Source of the DNA: Methylotenera_A sp031379885
GTDB taxonomy: Bacteria; Pseudomonadota; Gammaproteobacteria; Burkholderiales; Methylophilaceae
Direction of reading: 5' to 3'
Length of the DNA: 64,000 nucleotides
Assembly: GCA_031379885.1 (NCBI GenBank)
Contig: JANNFN010000181.1
Span: forward strand, 3,262-67,261
Both the position numbers and the translations under genes were made by a program. The notes beneath the pieces were generated by a model. That model had not been told where the DNA came from and did no database searches. It saw only the letters and a program-made list of their open reading frames with translations. Shown in pieces: positions 9,001-16,123 of the stretch (within the stretch, counting starts at the first letter, position 1; every line of letters starts with the position of its first letter).

Positions 9001-9113
9001 TTCCGAATCAGGAGGTTTCTGGAAAGATTAGTGCCAATCTAACAGCACAATCACGTCGCTTATATGCTAACTTTAATTTAGCTGGCAAGGCTGGGGACAT
9101 TAAGCGGCAGTAA
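6045..9113 (+). CDS. Coiled-coil membrane protein with AsmA-like C-terminal domain
   Basis: A 1022-residue protein in four parts. Residues 1-90 form a compact domain that may be a winged helix (DGISKAESILIKFDEITEHK). Residues about 100-605 are almost only Ala, Glu, Lys and Arg and form a very long predicted coiled coil. Within it a segment of the type LEIERISREAEEARKKAEAE recurs about six times, near residues 157, 221, 307, 375, 447 and 503. One membrane helix follows at about 624-650. The C-terminal 370 residues are AsmA-like (SIYGGTIKGKAAVDWSS; GGLQLKSGYYQYKQLVLETN). If the C-terminus is periplasmic, as in AsmA proteins, the coiled coil is cytoplasmic. AsmA relatives take part in envelope lipid transport or assembly; the role of this chimera is unknown. 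Confidence 0.85.
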   Translation: MDLSVVYSKTAKGLRARASLLGGLPSHLMKVLTHVDGISKAESILIKFDEITEHKLIVALNLLEREGYIKPVMVTVPSENDWAPATIFAPMEVEEFENVEEVEVKAKENAQLQAERKAQAEEEARQQAEIKAREKEEQALEKAKIKEKLRAEAKVKAQLEADRITREKEEARKKAEAVAHAKAEEEARIQAEQKAKAAEEARLKAEAEAKAKAEEKEHVRREIERISREAEAEHKKAEDEAHAKAALKAREELEQAHAKAMEEARLQAEREAKEIEEARLQAELKARDEAEKAHAKAEAEAKENARRELERIGREAEEAQRKAEAEAIAKAEAEAKLEAERKAKAEEKARLKAEAEEKAEAAEQAKIEEKEKARLEIARIVREAEEARKKSEAKAKETRLETKRKAKAEQEARLKVERKPKAEVKQAITKTALEEEASVDANLNARLEMERFALEAEEGRKKSKAEVRAKAEEAESKAQAEAALIRAKAEEQAKADAKETSRLEMERISREADEVRKKQKTEAHTNIEVALISETKGRSWEEIEEEEERAFKEEERAFEEEGHATKEDDVERVIEKITRQEAERLEREEIKLQAKEEAETLAKVQAKILLRSINYRKWLSRAGKAIKPILVYLPLVIILLIGVLHLINLSMLVAPIEKLASESVGEQVTIEKVYASLWPQPHLELGNVRIGVNSSLKIETVNISPVTSTLFQEVKMLNSLELEGMKFTQDNFGQPLQWINSLGKAEHLKVDQINLKKAVIQIRDLEFGTFSGKVELTEARELKNIDLISAEQTLSVQVTPQGSNFDVMLTGTDWHLPVNPKFVFNELKAKGTLSQNQIIFSQIEGSIYGGTIKGKAAVDWSSEWSTAGNFELFNATLPQMLNAFGSSASIDGKLALTGIFSCRSPQAINLVDSPEITANFELHDGKINDIDLARAVLFKGSQSLVGGATHFDKFTGGLQLKSGYYQYKQLVLETNQFHAKGNLDILPNQEVSGKISANLTAQSRRLYANFNLAGKAGDIKRQ

Positions 9114-9129
9114 TGTGAACGAATATAAG

Positions 9130-9636
9130 CTAATTCCTAGGGCCTAGAAAATCTGACTTGCCAAGCTCAACACCGTTATGGCGCAGTATGTTGTAAGCAG
9201 TGGTCACGTGAAAATACACATTCGGATTCACCCATGACAGCAGGTAAGTTTGACCTGTAAATTTTAATTCCATTTTACGCACGGTAATAGTGATGTCGCG
9301 GGATTCACTGCCTACCATCTGTTCAGGTTTAACACTATCTATGAAAGCGATAGTTTTAGCGATGCGTGCCTGTAGCTCAGCAAAAGTGGTTTCGTCATCA
9401 TCATACTTGGGGATTTCCAAGCCTGCCAATCGTGCAGCCGCACCTTTACTCATATCTGTGGCAATTTGTACTTGTCGTGTAAGCGGGTACATATCAGGAA
9501 AAAGTCGCCCGTTTAACAAAACTGCATGCTCAATTTTTTTCGCATCAGCGTGCTCTTCACCTTTTTTTAAAATATGCGATAAGTTTGATAAAGCACGTTT
9601 TAAAGGTGAAATTGTTGCATCGTACATAGATAGCAT
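9130..9636 (-). CDS. DUF1993 family protein
   Basis: A 168-residue protein that matches DUF1993 over its full length. Recognisable blocks are the MYDATISPLKRALSNLSHIL start, LFPDMYPLTRQVQIATDMSKGAAARLAG written here in two parts (LFPDMYPLTRQVQ and AARLAG), the ETTFAELQARIAKT helix, and the C-terminal FHVTTAYNILRHNGVELGK. The family resembles the DinB/YfiT four-helix fold. It has no established function. No signal peptide is present. It is convergent with the coiled-coil gene and divergent from the SOUL-family gene. Confidence 0.88.
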   Translation of the reverse strand: MLSMYDATISPLKRALSNLSHILKKGEEHADAKKIEHAVLLNGRLFPDMYPLTRQVQIATDMSKGAAARLAGLEIPKYDDDETTFAELQARIAKTIAFIDSVKPEQMVGSESRDITITVRKMELKFTGQTYLLSWVNPNVYFHVTTAYNILRHNGVELGKSDFLGPRN

Positions 9637-9714
9637 CGCTGAATCCTAACAATAATTAATGGAATTAATAACAAAAATCATACTCTAATTTGAAGTTAAA
9701 AAGGAAACCGTCGC

Positions 9715-10344
9715 ATGTTATTTCGTCTAGCGTTACTATGTATTTTATCAATTCTATTTATTCCGGGAATCGCCATGGCCATTGAAGAGCCAAAGTTCGA
9801 CCTGATTGAAAAATCAGATTCGTTTGAATTACGTGCTTATAAGCCAACAGTTGTGGCTGAGACATTTGTGGAGGGTAGCCTGAGCGAAGCTTCTAATAAG
9901 GGATTCCGGCTGATTGCAGATTATATTTTTGGCAATAATAAATCCCAAGCAGGTGGTAGCGAAAAAATTAGTATGACAACGCCTGTCACAATGGAACCAA
10001 AGTCAGAGAAAATTAGCATGACTATGCCAGTAAGCATGCAAGATAGTGCTGGAAAATGGCGTATGCATTTTGTGATGCCAAGTAAATACACACTACAAAC
10101 TTTACCTGCGCCTAATAATCCAGAAGTGAAACTACGTGAGGTAGCAGCTAAAAAATTTGCAGTAATGCGGTTTTCTGGGTTGGCTGGTGAAGCAAAGACC
10201 GCGAAAAAAACTGAAGAATTACTTGCTTGGATGTCTGCAAAGCAACTTAAGCCCATAGGCACACCAGAGCTTGCGCGCTACAACCCGCCATGGACGCTGC
10301 CATTTTTAAGGCGTAACGAAGTGCTAATAGAGTATAAGTTGTAG
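9715..10344 (+). CDS. SOUL family heme-binding-type protein, secreted
   Basis: A 209-residue protein with a signal peptide (about 1-22) and a SOUL domain. The domain shows FELRAYKPTVVAETFVEG near its start, two KISMTTPV/KISMTMPV repeats and a C-terminal LARYNPPWTLPFLRRNEV block. SOUL proteins bind heme in some eukaryotes; bacterial members are largely uncharacterised, so heme binding here is unproven. The gene stands alone, followed after 66 bases by a small Lys-rich ORF. Confidence 0.88.
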   Translation: MLFRLALLCILSILFIPGIAMAIEEPKFDLIEKSDSFELRAYKPTVVAETFVEGSLSEASNKGFRLIADYIFGNNKSQAGGSEKISMTTPVTMEPKSEKISMTMPVSMQDSAGKWRMHFVMPSKYTLQTLPAPNNPEVKLREVAAKKFAVMRFSGLAGEAKTAKKTEELLAWMSAKQLKPIGTPELARYNPPWTLPFLRRNEVLIEYKL

Positions 10345-10413
10345 CTAAAATAATCACCCTATATTTACGCATCGGCCTATGATGATACGGTTATTCACTT
10401 AAGGAGAAACATG

Positions 10414-10533
10414 ATGGCAAAAGGTCAAATTAAAAGTAACAAAGAAGTAAAAAAACCTAAGAAAAGTAAAGAAGTCGTTGTGCCGAATAGTTCGATTATC
10501 CCAATGAAATCAAGCTCTCAGACAAAAAAGTAG
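10414..10533 (+). CDS. Small Lys-rich conserved protein
   Basis: A 39-residue basic protein starting MAKGQIKSNKEVKKPKKSK. AAGGAG lies 7 bases before this ATG; another ATG directly upstream at 10411 is only 4 bases away from it. Short proteins with the same MAKGQ, SNKE and KKPKK opening are widespread in proteobacteria and have no known role. The strong terminator at 10562-10590 follows. Confidence 0.7.
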   Translation: MAKGQIKSNKEVKKPKKSKEVVVPNSSIIPMKSSSQTKK

Positions 10534-10561
10534 ATAGTAAGTAGCCTACGCGCTAAATAAA

Positions 10562-10590
10562 AAATGCCTGCCGTACTACGGCAGGCATTT
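10562..10590. terminator. Bidirectional intrinsic terminator
   Basis: A perfect 13-base stem, AAATGCCTGCCGT pairing with ACGGCAGGCATTT around an ACT loop, with A-rich and T-rich flanks. It lies between the convergent small Lys-rich gene and the permease gene and can serve both. Confidence 0.88.
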
Positions 10591-10616
10591 ACTTTTGACT
10601 AAAGCGTTGTCAAGGT

Positions 10617-12089
10617 TTAATCTTTAATGGCGGGTGGGCCTTTAAAGCGTTTGCTCTCACCAAACACAAACCAGAATATCGCCATTACTGCTAGCATTGC
10701 GATTGTGACATACAATACTTTTTCATTGGGTGGTTGCACACCAACTACCACCAAGAAGCCACCACCAATCACAGCTAATACGCCAATGAGTTTTGACATA
10801 CCACCTAAATCAAATGGGCCTTTGTGATTCCAAGTTTTGCCTTCTGCCAATATGCCAGCAGCAATTGGCATGATGTAAGAAATATACAAAAATACCGCAC
10901 AACCCACAGCCAATACGCTAAAGGCGCCTGCGTACAAGGTGGAAGCAATTGCTAAAACGGCTGAAACCCAAACTGCAGCAACTGGTGTTTTTAAGGTTGT
11001 ATGCACAGTTTTTAACATGTTAGAAGCTGGCAAACCACCATCACGTGCAAACGCATACATCATGCGCGAAGTAGAAGTTAAGCAAGCCAAGCCACATAGA
11101 TAATTAACTAAGAAAATAGACAAACCTAATATGGTTTGCAGTGCGGGCGGTAATGTTTTCAACAGCTCAGCAAAAAAGCCAAAGCCATTTTTAACACCTG
11201 TAGGAATATCTGGCAATACCAAAACAAAAGTACATATTAAGATATAACCAAAAATAACAGAGTAAACCACAGAACTGACAATGCCTTTAGGTACTGTTTT
11301 TGCTGCATCGCGAGTTTCTTCAGAGGTGTGTGCAGAAGCATCAAAACCTGTAATGGTATAAACCGCAAGCAAAAGGCCAAGCAAGAACGGGAACACCATA
11401 CCTTCAGAAGCTGGCCATGGACTACCTTCTGTACCCGTGTAGTTAGTAAAGGTAAACAAGCGTGAAAACTCTAAAGGGCCTTGATGGTAAGCCAGCAAAG
11501 ATAAAACTAGCACAATCGTAATGGCGAAAATAAGATAGCCAGAGACGTCAGTGATTTTGGTGGTAAATTTAGGAAAGCGATAAATTAATATGGCCTGCGA
11601 AATAGTAAACAGCGCAATGTAGAAAATTTGGTGCGAATAGCCAAACCCAGATACATCAACCCCTAACAGCGGCAGGGCTAAGCCTTTAAAAAAGAAGTCA
11701 TATACGCCAAAATTAACCGAGGCCACCACAAAGATGAGACCCAGCAAATTAAACCAAGCAGTGCACCAACCATAGCCTTTGCCGCCCAGTATAGAGCCCC
11801 AGTGATACAAGCCGCCTGCTGTTGGGTAACTGGATGAAATTTGCGCCATAGCGAGTGCAACAATGGCTGCAAACAGGCCGCCCACTAACCAGCCGATACC
11901 AATAGAAGCGCCTCCTGCCCCACCCAATGCCAATGGGAACGCACTAATGCCACCAGCTAAAATACAAATAATAGAAAAAGAAATGGCAAAGTTAGAAAAC
12001 CCACCCATGTGCCGGTGAAGCTCCTGGTCATACCCCATTTTTTTCAGTTCTGCGGCATCATGATCCAACGCCTGATTCGTCTCGCTCAT
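10617..12089 (-). CDS. APC superfamily amino acid/amine permease (copy 2)
   Basis: A 490-residue transporter with about 12 membrane segments, of the GABA/choline-type branch of the APC superfamily. Its N-terminus has the branch hallmark GGFSNFAISFSIICILAGG, and the GFDASAHTSEET block is present. It is very similar along its full length to the product of 13501-14982, so the two arose by duplication. Likely substrates of the branch are amino acids, GABA or other amines; the neighbours (a ykkC-type riboswitch operon and ethanolamine ammonia-lyase) suggest guanidine-related compounds or ethanolamine (inference). A terminator at 12341-12374 lies between it and the upstream operon, so it probably has its own promoter. 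Confidence 0.88.
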   Translation of the reverse strand: MSETNQALDHDAAELKKMGYDQELHRHMGGFSNFAISFSIICILAGGISAFPLALGGAGGASIGIGWLVGGLFAAIVALAMAQISSSYPTAGGLYHWGSILGGKGYGWCTAWFNLLGLIFVVASVNFGVYDFFFKGLALPLLGVDVSGFGYSHQIFYIALFTISQAILIYRFPKFTTKITDVSGYLIFAITIVLVLSLLAYHQGPLEFSRLFTFTNYTGTEGSPWPASEGMVFPFLLGLLLAVYTITGFDASAHTSEETRDAAKTVPKGIVSSVVYSVIFGYILICTFVLVLPDIPTGVKNGFGFFAELLKTLPPALQTILGLSIFLVNYLCGLACLTSTSRMMYAFARDGGLPASNMLKTVHTTLKTPVAAVWVSAVLAIASTLYAGAFSVLAVGCAVFLYISYIMPIAAGILAEGKTWNHKGPFDLGGMSKLIGVLAVIGGGFLVVVGVQPPNEKVLYVTIAMLAVMAIFWFVFGESKRFKGPPAIKD

Positions 12090-12340
12090 TTTTTACCCCT
12101 TTAAAAGATTAACTACAAATAGTTGCTACTAGATAATAATTTTTAAAATTTAAAAACATGAAGCTCAGATGCTATTTTTATTGTAAACAGCTAACGCATA
12201 ATTCTAGTATAGATTTAAAATGAACAATTGCAAGTACCAGTTAACGACACTCAAGCATACCAATTGCGACATTTTTGATTTAAGTTGAGATAAATTGCAG
12301 TAAACTGAAACTACTTATGAATAATAGCGTTATATGGATA
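12090..12340. other. Intergenic stretch upstream of permease copy 2
   Basis: An AT-rich region between the terminator at 12341-12374 and the permease start. I looked for a second ykkC-type leader here and did not find the conserved blocks. A promoter for the permease is expected but not assigned. Confidence 0.4.
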
Positions 12341-12374
12341 AAAAAAGCCCAACTTACGCAAACGTATGCTGGGC
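12341..12374 (-). terminator. Intrinsic terminator after the metallo-hydrolase gene
   Basis: On the minus strand GCCCA and TGGGC close a stem with an inner TACG/CGTA pairing, followed by a run of at least six T. It lies 60 bases beyond the stop of the metallo-hydrolase gene and should end the riboswitch operon there. Confidence 0.8.
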
Positions 12375-12436
12375 ATTAATTGTATTGAATTAATAGAACT
12401 ATATTAATAAACTAACTGTAATCTATGACTTTTGCT

Positions 12437-13444
12437 CTAATTCTTAACAACTGGTAACGGTTTTTTCTTCCAGTAATCTTGCACCAATTTTAGGTTTTGC
12501 GTGTGTACATCGCGATAAGGCTCGAACACATGAATCGTGCCTTTGGCCACAAAGTCACCAATATAATCTTCCATTTTGGCATTTAAAAAATCTTTATCAT
12601 GCGAATGCTTTAACATTTGTGTAATGTATGAAATGGTCGCATCGATAAACGTTTTGTCGTAACCGCCATTCATTACTACGCTTGGGTCGCCATGATTGGG
12701 GTAAATTTTAGCCACATCCCAAATGCGCATTTTTTTAAGATTATTGATGTGCGTTGGTAAACCTTCCACTTCTACCATGTAGGTCAGCGTATCTTCTAAA
12801 GTATCTCCTGAGAGCAAAATTTTATCTTTAGGAAAGTAAATGACGCACTGATCTTTACTATGAATGTTTATTTGCCGTAATTCAAATGGTATATCGCCTA
12901 CCTTCATGGCCTTTTTACCAATAAAAGTCACATTGGGGATTCTGGTTGGTTTTATTGGCGGTAAACCCCACAATTTGCCAGATTCAATATCGTTTTTTTG
13001 CTTAAATAGCGCATCACGCGTGGCTTTAGTGGTAATCACGTCGCTATCGTCATACACCGCATCGCCCGCTATATGGTCTAAGTGCCAATGGCTATGCACC
13101 ACACTAAATTTCTTAACGCCCATTTTCTCCATATAATTGCGCACCCACTTGGCTTGTGCCACGCTGGTAAAGGTATCGTAAACCACTGCTTGGTCGCCTT
13201 GGTGAATCACATAAGTGCCCACGCCCAGCTTCATCGCCGCATCGTCGTACCAGTTCCAATCTTTGGCGTAGCGCTCGGCTGGGCGCCTGCCATCAAAAAA
13301 GTAAATCAGGTAATCGTTAAGCGCTTTTACTTGAATGGGTGGCTCGGCGACAGCGGTGGCAGCTTGCAAATTACCACTAACCAAAAACCCAAACAGCAAA
13401 ACAGAAGCTGATAATAGGGACAAAAAACGCGTTAAAATATACAT
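12437..13444 (-). CDS. Secreted metallo-beta-lactamase-fold hydrolase
   Basis: A 335-residue protein with a signal peptide (about 1-28) and the metal-binding motif HSHWHLDHIAGD of the metallo-beta-lactamase fold. Further likely ligands are in SGDTLED and in the PNHGDPS segment. The fold covers many hydrolases, so the substrate cannot be read from sequence; a true beta-lactamase is not implied. It lies 56 bases downstream of permease copy 1 on the same strand and is the last gene before a terminator. It is therefore probably part of the riboswitch-led operon, acting in the periplasm. Confidence 0.82.
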   Translation of the reverse strand: MYILTRFLSLLSASVLLFGFLVSGNLQAATAVAEPPIQVKALNDYLIYFFDGRRPAERYAKDWNWYDDAAMKLGVGTYVIHQGDQAVVYDTFTSVAQAKWVRNYMEKMGVKKFSVVHSHWHLDHIAGDAVYDDSDVITTKATRDALFKQKNDIESGKLWGLPPIKPTRIPNVTFIGKKAMKVGDIPFELRQINIHSKDQCVIYFPKDKILLSGDTLEDTLTYMVEVEGLPTHINNLKKMRIWDVAKIYPNHGDPSVVMNGGYDKTFIDATISYITQMLKHSHDKDFLNAKMEDYIGDFVAKGTIHVFEPYRDVHTQNLKLVQDYWKKKPLPVVKN

Positions 13445-13500
13445 GACATTGACCTTTCTTAATGTTTGTTTGTAAAATTAGAAGCATCTACTAAAAGGCG

Positions 13501-14982
13501 CTATTCTTTAACTGCTGGCGGCCCTTTAAAACGTTTGTTCTCACCCAATACAAACCAAAATATCGCCATTACAAGCAACATTGCAATCATCAAATAAAAC
13601 ACTTTTTCGTTGGGTGGTTTCATGCCAATAAATTGTACAAATGCACCACCAATCACCGCCAGCACAGCCAGTATCTTGGAAAATCCGCCTAAACTAAATG
13701 GACCTTTATGCTTCCATGTTTTGCCCTCTGCTAATAAGCCTGCCGCAATTGGCATGGTGTAAGAAAGATGTAAAAACACCGCACTACCTGCAGCCAACAC
13801 AAAAAACGCATCGCCATATAAAGTAGCTGCAACAGCAAGCGCGCCTGAAACCCACACAGCAGCAACAGGTGTTTTAAGCGTGGGGTGAATTTTGCGCAAA
13901 AAACCTGAAGCTGGCAAACCGCCGTCGCGCGCAAAGGCAAACATCATGCGTGAACAAGAGGTTAGGCAAGCCAAGCCGCATAAAAAGTTAAGAATAAATA
14001 TCGTAATACCTAATATCGTTCTTAAGCCTGTTGGCAGTGAACTCATCAGCGCATCAAAAAAGCCCAAGCCTTGTTTAACGCCTTCTGCCAAGTTTGGCAT
14101 GACCAATACAAACGTACACACCATGATATAGCCAAAAATCGCCGAATAAACTACTGCGTTAATGATTCCTTTTGGCACGGTTTTGGCAGCATCGTGCGTT
14201 TCTTCAGCGGTATGGGCAGAGCCATCAAAACCAGTAATGGTGTAAATGCTCAGCAATAAACCCGTTATAAATGGCAAGAACATGCCCTCCATTCTTGGCC
14301 AAATACTACCTTCTGCACCAGTGAAGTTTGTAAAAGTAAACAGGCGCGAAAAGTCTAATTTAATTGGGCTGTAAACCAATAAAGATGCTGTAAGTACCAC
14401 TGCAGTAATGAAAATAAAGTAGCCCGATAAATCGGTAATCTTAGTGGTGAATTTAGGAAAGCGATAAATCATAGTGGCTTGAATAGCCGTTATTGCGGCT
14501 AAAAACGTGGTTTGAAAGGCATAATTCATGCTATCAGGGTTAATGCCTAACAACGGCGCAATCAGCGTTTTAAACATCGGGTCATACACCCCAAAATTAA
14601 CCGATGCCACCACAAAAATAATGCCCAGCAAATTAAACCAAGCGGTACACCAACCATAACCTTTGCCACCTAAAATGCTGCCCCAATGATACAAGCCACC
14701 GGCAGTGGGGTAGCTGGATGCTATTTGCGCCATGCAAAGTGAAACAATGACCGTAAAAGATGCACCAACCAACCAGCCAATGCCAATTGATGCGCCACCG
14801 CCCGCACCCAATGCTTGAGGGAAAGCAGTAATACAACCTGCCAAAATACATATGATGGAGAAGGAAATAGCAAAATTAGAAAACCCGCCCATGTGTCGGT
14901 TTAACTCTTGCTCGTAACCCATTTTTTTCAATTCTGCGGCATCGCTATCTAATGCCGAGCTTGCACTTCTTGCATCATTCAT
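13501..14982 (-). CDS. APC superfamily amino acid/amine permease (copy 1)
   Basis: A 493-residue, roughly 12-segment permease nearly collinear with the product of 10617-12089. They share the AAELKKMGY N-terminus, the GGFSNFAISFSIICILAG segment and the C-terminal ENKRFKGPPAVKE-like end. The start is supported by GGGGGAG upstream. It lies 55 bases after the HRI1-like gene and is thus downstream of the ykkC-type leader. Guanidine-I RNAs are known to control transporters among other genes, so this permease may carry guanidine or a related compound; ethanolamine is an alternative because of the adjacent eutBC. The substrate is not proven. Confidence 0.88.
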   Translation of the reverse strand: MNDARSASSALDSDAAELKKMGYEQELNRHMGGFSNFAISFSIICILAGCITAFPQALGAGGGASIGIGWLVGASFTVIVSLCMAQIASSYPTAGGLYHWGSILGGKGYGWCTAWFNLLGIIFVVASVNFGVYDPMFKTLIAPLLGINPDSMNYAFQTTFLAAITAIQATMIYRFPKFTTKITDLSGYFIFITAVVLTASLLVYSPIKLDFSRLFTFTNFTGAEGSIWPRMEGMFLPFITGLLLSIYTITGFDGSAHTAEETHDAAKTVPKGIINAVVYSAIFGYIMVCTFVLVMPNLAEGVKQGLGFFDALMSSLPTGLRTILGITIFILNFLCGLACLTSCSRMMFAFARDGGLPASGFLRKIHPTLKTPVAAVWVSGALAVAATLYGDAFFVLAAGSAVFLHLSYTMPIAAGLLAEGKTWKHKGPFSLGGFSKILAVLAVIGGAFVQFIGMKPPNEKVFYLMIAMLLVMAIFWFVLGENKRFKGPPAVKE

Positions 14983-15037
14983 ATTGCTCCCCCTATTTTT
15001 TACTACTGTTAATTAGAATGTTACTTTTTTGGCAAAT

Positions 15038-15781
15038 CTATTTTGGTAATTCGACGATTTGGTTTTCTCTAAATGGCAAAGTGGAATGCTTAATCTGCCA
15101 ATGATTGGTATCTACTATTTCACCAAAGGATATTTCCATGTCCAACCAGCTCAGCAACAGTTCACGTGTTGGTTTTTGAGTTTCTATGGCCTGCATTAAT
15201 GAAGGCGCTTTAGGCAATGTGACTCGCCGTGGTCTGGCATAGGCCACGTGGTTGCCAGTCATCATTAAATAGGCAGGCACTTTCAGGCCTTTACTATTCA
15301 TACCAGAGGTCATCTCAAAAATGAAAGGTTCTTGGCTATTATTGAGTCGCCGCCAGACCTCAAGATAAGTGTCTTCAGTACCCGTTTCAATCACCGTATC
15401 AGCATCGGTAAATACCATTTTGCCAATATCGCGCGCATCTGTGGGTGCTTGAAAATCGATTTCGCGCACCCATTGGCATACTTCTGATGATTGTGTTGTG
15501 CTTGGCGTTACAATGGTTAAACCAGCAAACCCTTGTTGAGTGGCTAATAGCAATAATTCATCTTGAGTATAATCGGCAAGCATGCTCGCAGATCCAATAC
15601 CAGTGCGGCTTGCAGGCAAGCGAATATCAATGTGGTAATATGCTGTTTGCATCCATAACACTAAAGATGTGTCGTCTTTAATGCTGTCAGTTTCTAACAA
15701 ATGGCGTTGCCAAACACCCATATAATTGGTGGGTACGGCATTGCTAGACGGTATTTTGGTTGGGTTTGTTGCAGATTGCAT
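15038..15781 (-). CDS. HRI1-like protein
   Basis: A 247-residue soluble protein with the HRI1 family pattern: a GVWQRHLLE segment near residue 22, an LVLWMQTAYYHIDIRLP strand pair, and a DFQAPTDARDIGKMVF block that looks like the second half of a lipocalin-like pair of beta barrels. The C-terminal LSWLDMEISFGEI is also typical. HRI1 is a yeast protein of unknown biochemical role, and bacterial relatives are uncharacterised. It is the first gene after the ykkC-type riboswitch, with GGAG before the ATG, followed by a permease. That position suggests a small-molecule role, but I cannot name it. Confidence 0.7.
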   Translation of the reverse strand: MQSATNPTKIPSSNAVPTNYMGVWQRHLLETDSIKDDTSLVLWMQTAYYHIDIRLPASRTGIGSASMLADYTQDELLLLATQQGFAGLTIVTPSTTQSSEVCQWVREIDFQAPTDARDIGKMVFTDADTVIETGTEDTYLEVWRRLNNSQEPFIFEMTSGMNSKGLKVPAYLMMTGNHVAYARPRRVTLPKAPSLMQAIETQKPTRELLLSWLDMEISFGEIVDTNHWQIKHSTLPFRENQIVELPK

Positions 15782-15827
15782 GTTGACTCCATTTCAGCAT
15801 AAAAGTTAGTTTAGCAGCATTTTAAAA

Positions 15828-15942
15828 ACGCGCCTCCCGGGCTTTTATCCCTCCGTGTAGCCAAAACTGTGTGCATATTGCGTATTTGGCCGAGAACTCT
15901 TGGACCAGACGCTTTAATAAAATTAAAGCCGGAACCCTAGTT
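15828..15942 (-). promoter_or_regulatory. ykkC-type riboswitch, probably guanidine-I
   Basis: On the minus strand the conserved ykkC blocks appear in order. CTAGGGTTCCGGC comes first (complement of 15928-15940), then a hairpin with arms GCTTTAAT and ATTAAAGC, then CTGGTCCAAGAG (complement of 15897-15908). A second hairpin closed by GCCAAA and TTTGGC follows, then ACACGGAGGGATAAAAG and CCCGGGAG ending near 15833. Spacing and order fit the family. The RNA lies directly upstream of the HRI1-like gene. Most members of this shape sense guanidine; subtype 2 members sense ppGpp, PRPP or nucleotides, and I cannot exclude these without structural alignment. A T5 run at 15824-15828 right after the motif suggests control by transcription termination. 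Confidence 0.88.
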
Positions 15943-15976
15943 ATCTTTTTTGATACAATTGTGTTACAAATTGAAC

Positions 15977-15982
15977 TATAAT
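15977..15982 (+). promoter_or_regulatory. Possible -10 element for eutBC
   Basis: A TATAAT hexamer about 140 bases upstream of eutB. No convincing -35 hexamer is found at 16-18 bases. It overlaps the flank of an imperfect inverted repeat (CAATT and AATTG arms, 15957-15973) between the divergent promoters. Confidence 0.35.
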
Positions 15983-16123
15983 CTTATTAAAAAATATTTA
16001 CAACTACTTTTGTTTAAGTAATATTATTGTTTGTGGCGTTCATTCCTTTTGGTTTTAAAAACAAGCTTGCCATACGCTTTCATTCAGTCGCATAATTAAG
16101 CTAAGTTTTTTCAAGGCTTAATA

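Noticed and set aside
9290..9649. A 119-codon plus-strand frame opposite the DUF1993 gene
   Set aside because: It is antisense to a full-length match to DUF1993 and shows no family features.
12090..12340. A second ykkC-type leader for permease copy 2
   Set aside because: None of the conserved blocks (for example CCCGGGAG) is present, so this permease is not placed under the same RNA.
15943..16123. Possible cobalamin riboswitch upstream of eutB on the plus strand
   Set aside because: No B12-box; the structured RNA in this intergenic region is the ykkC type on the opposite strand.
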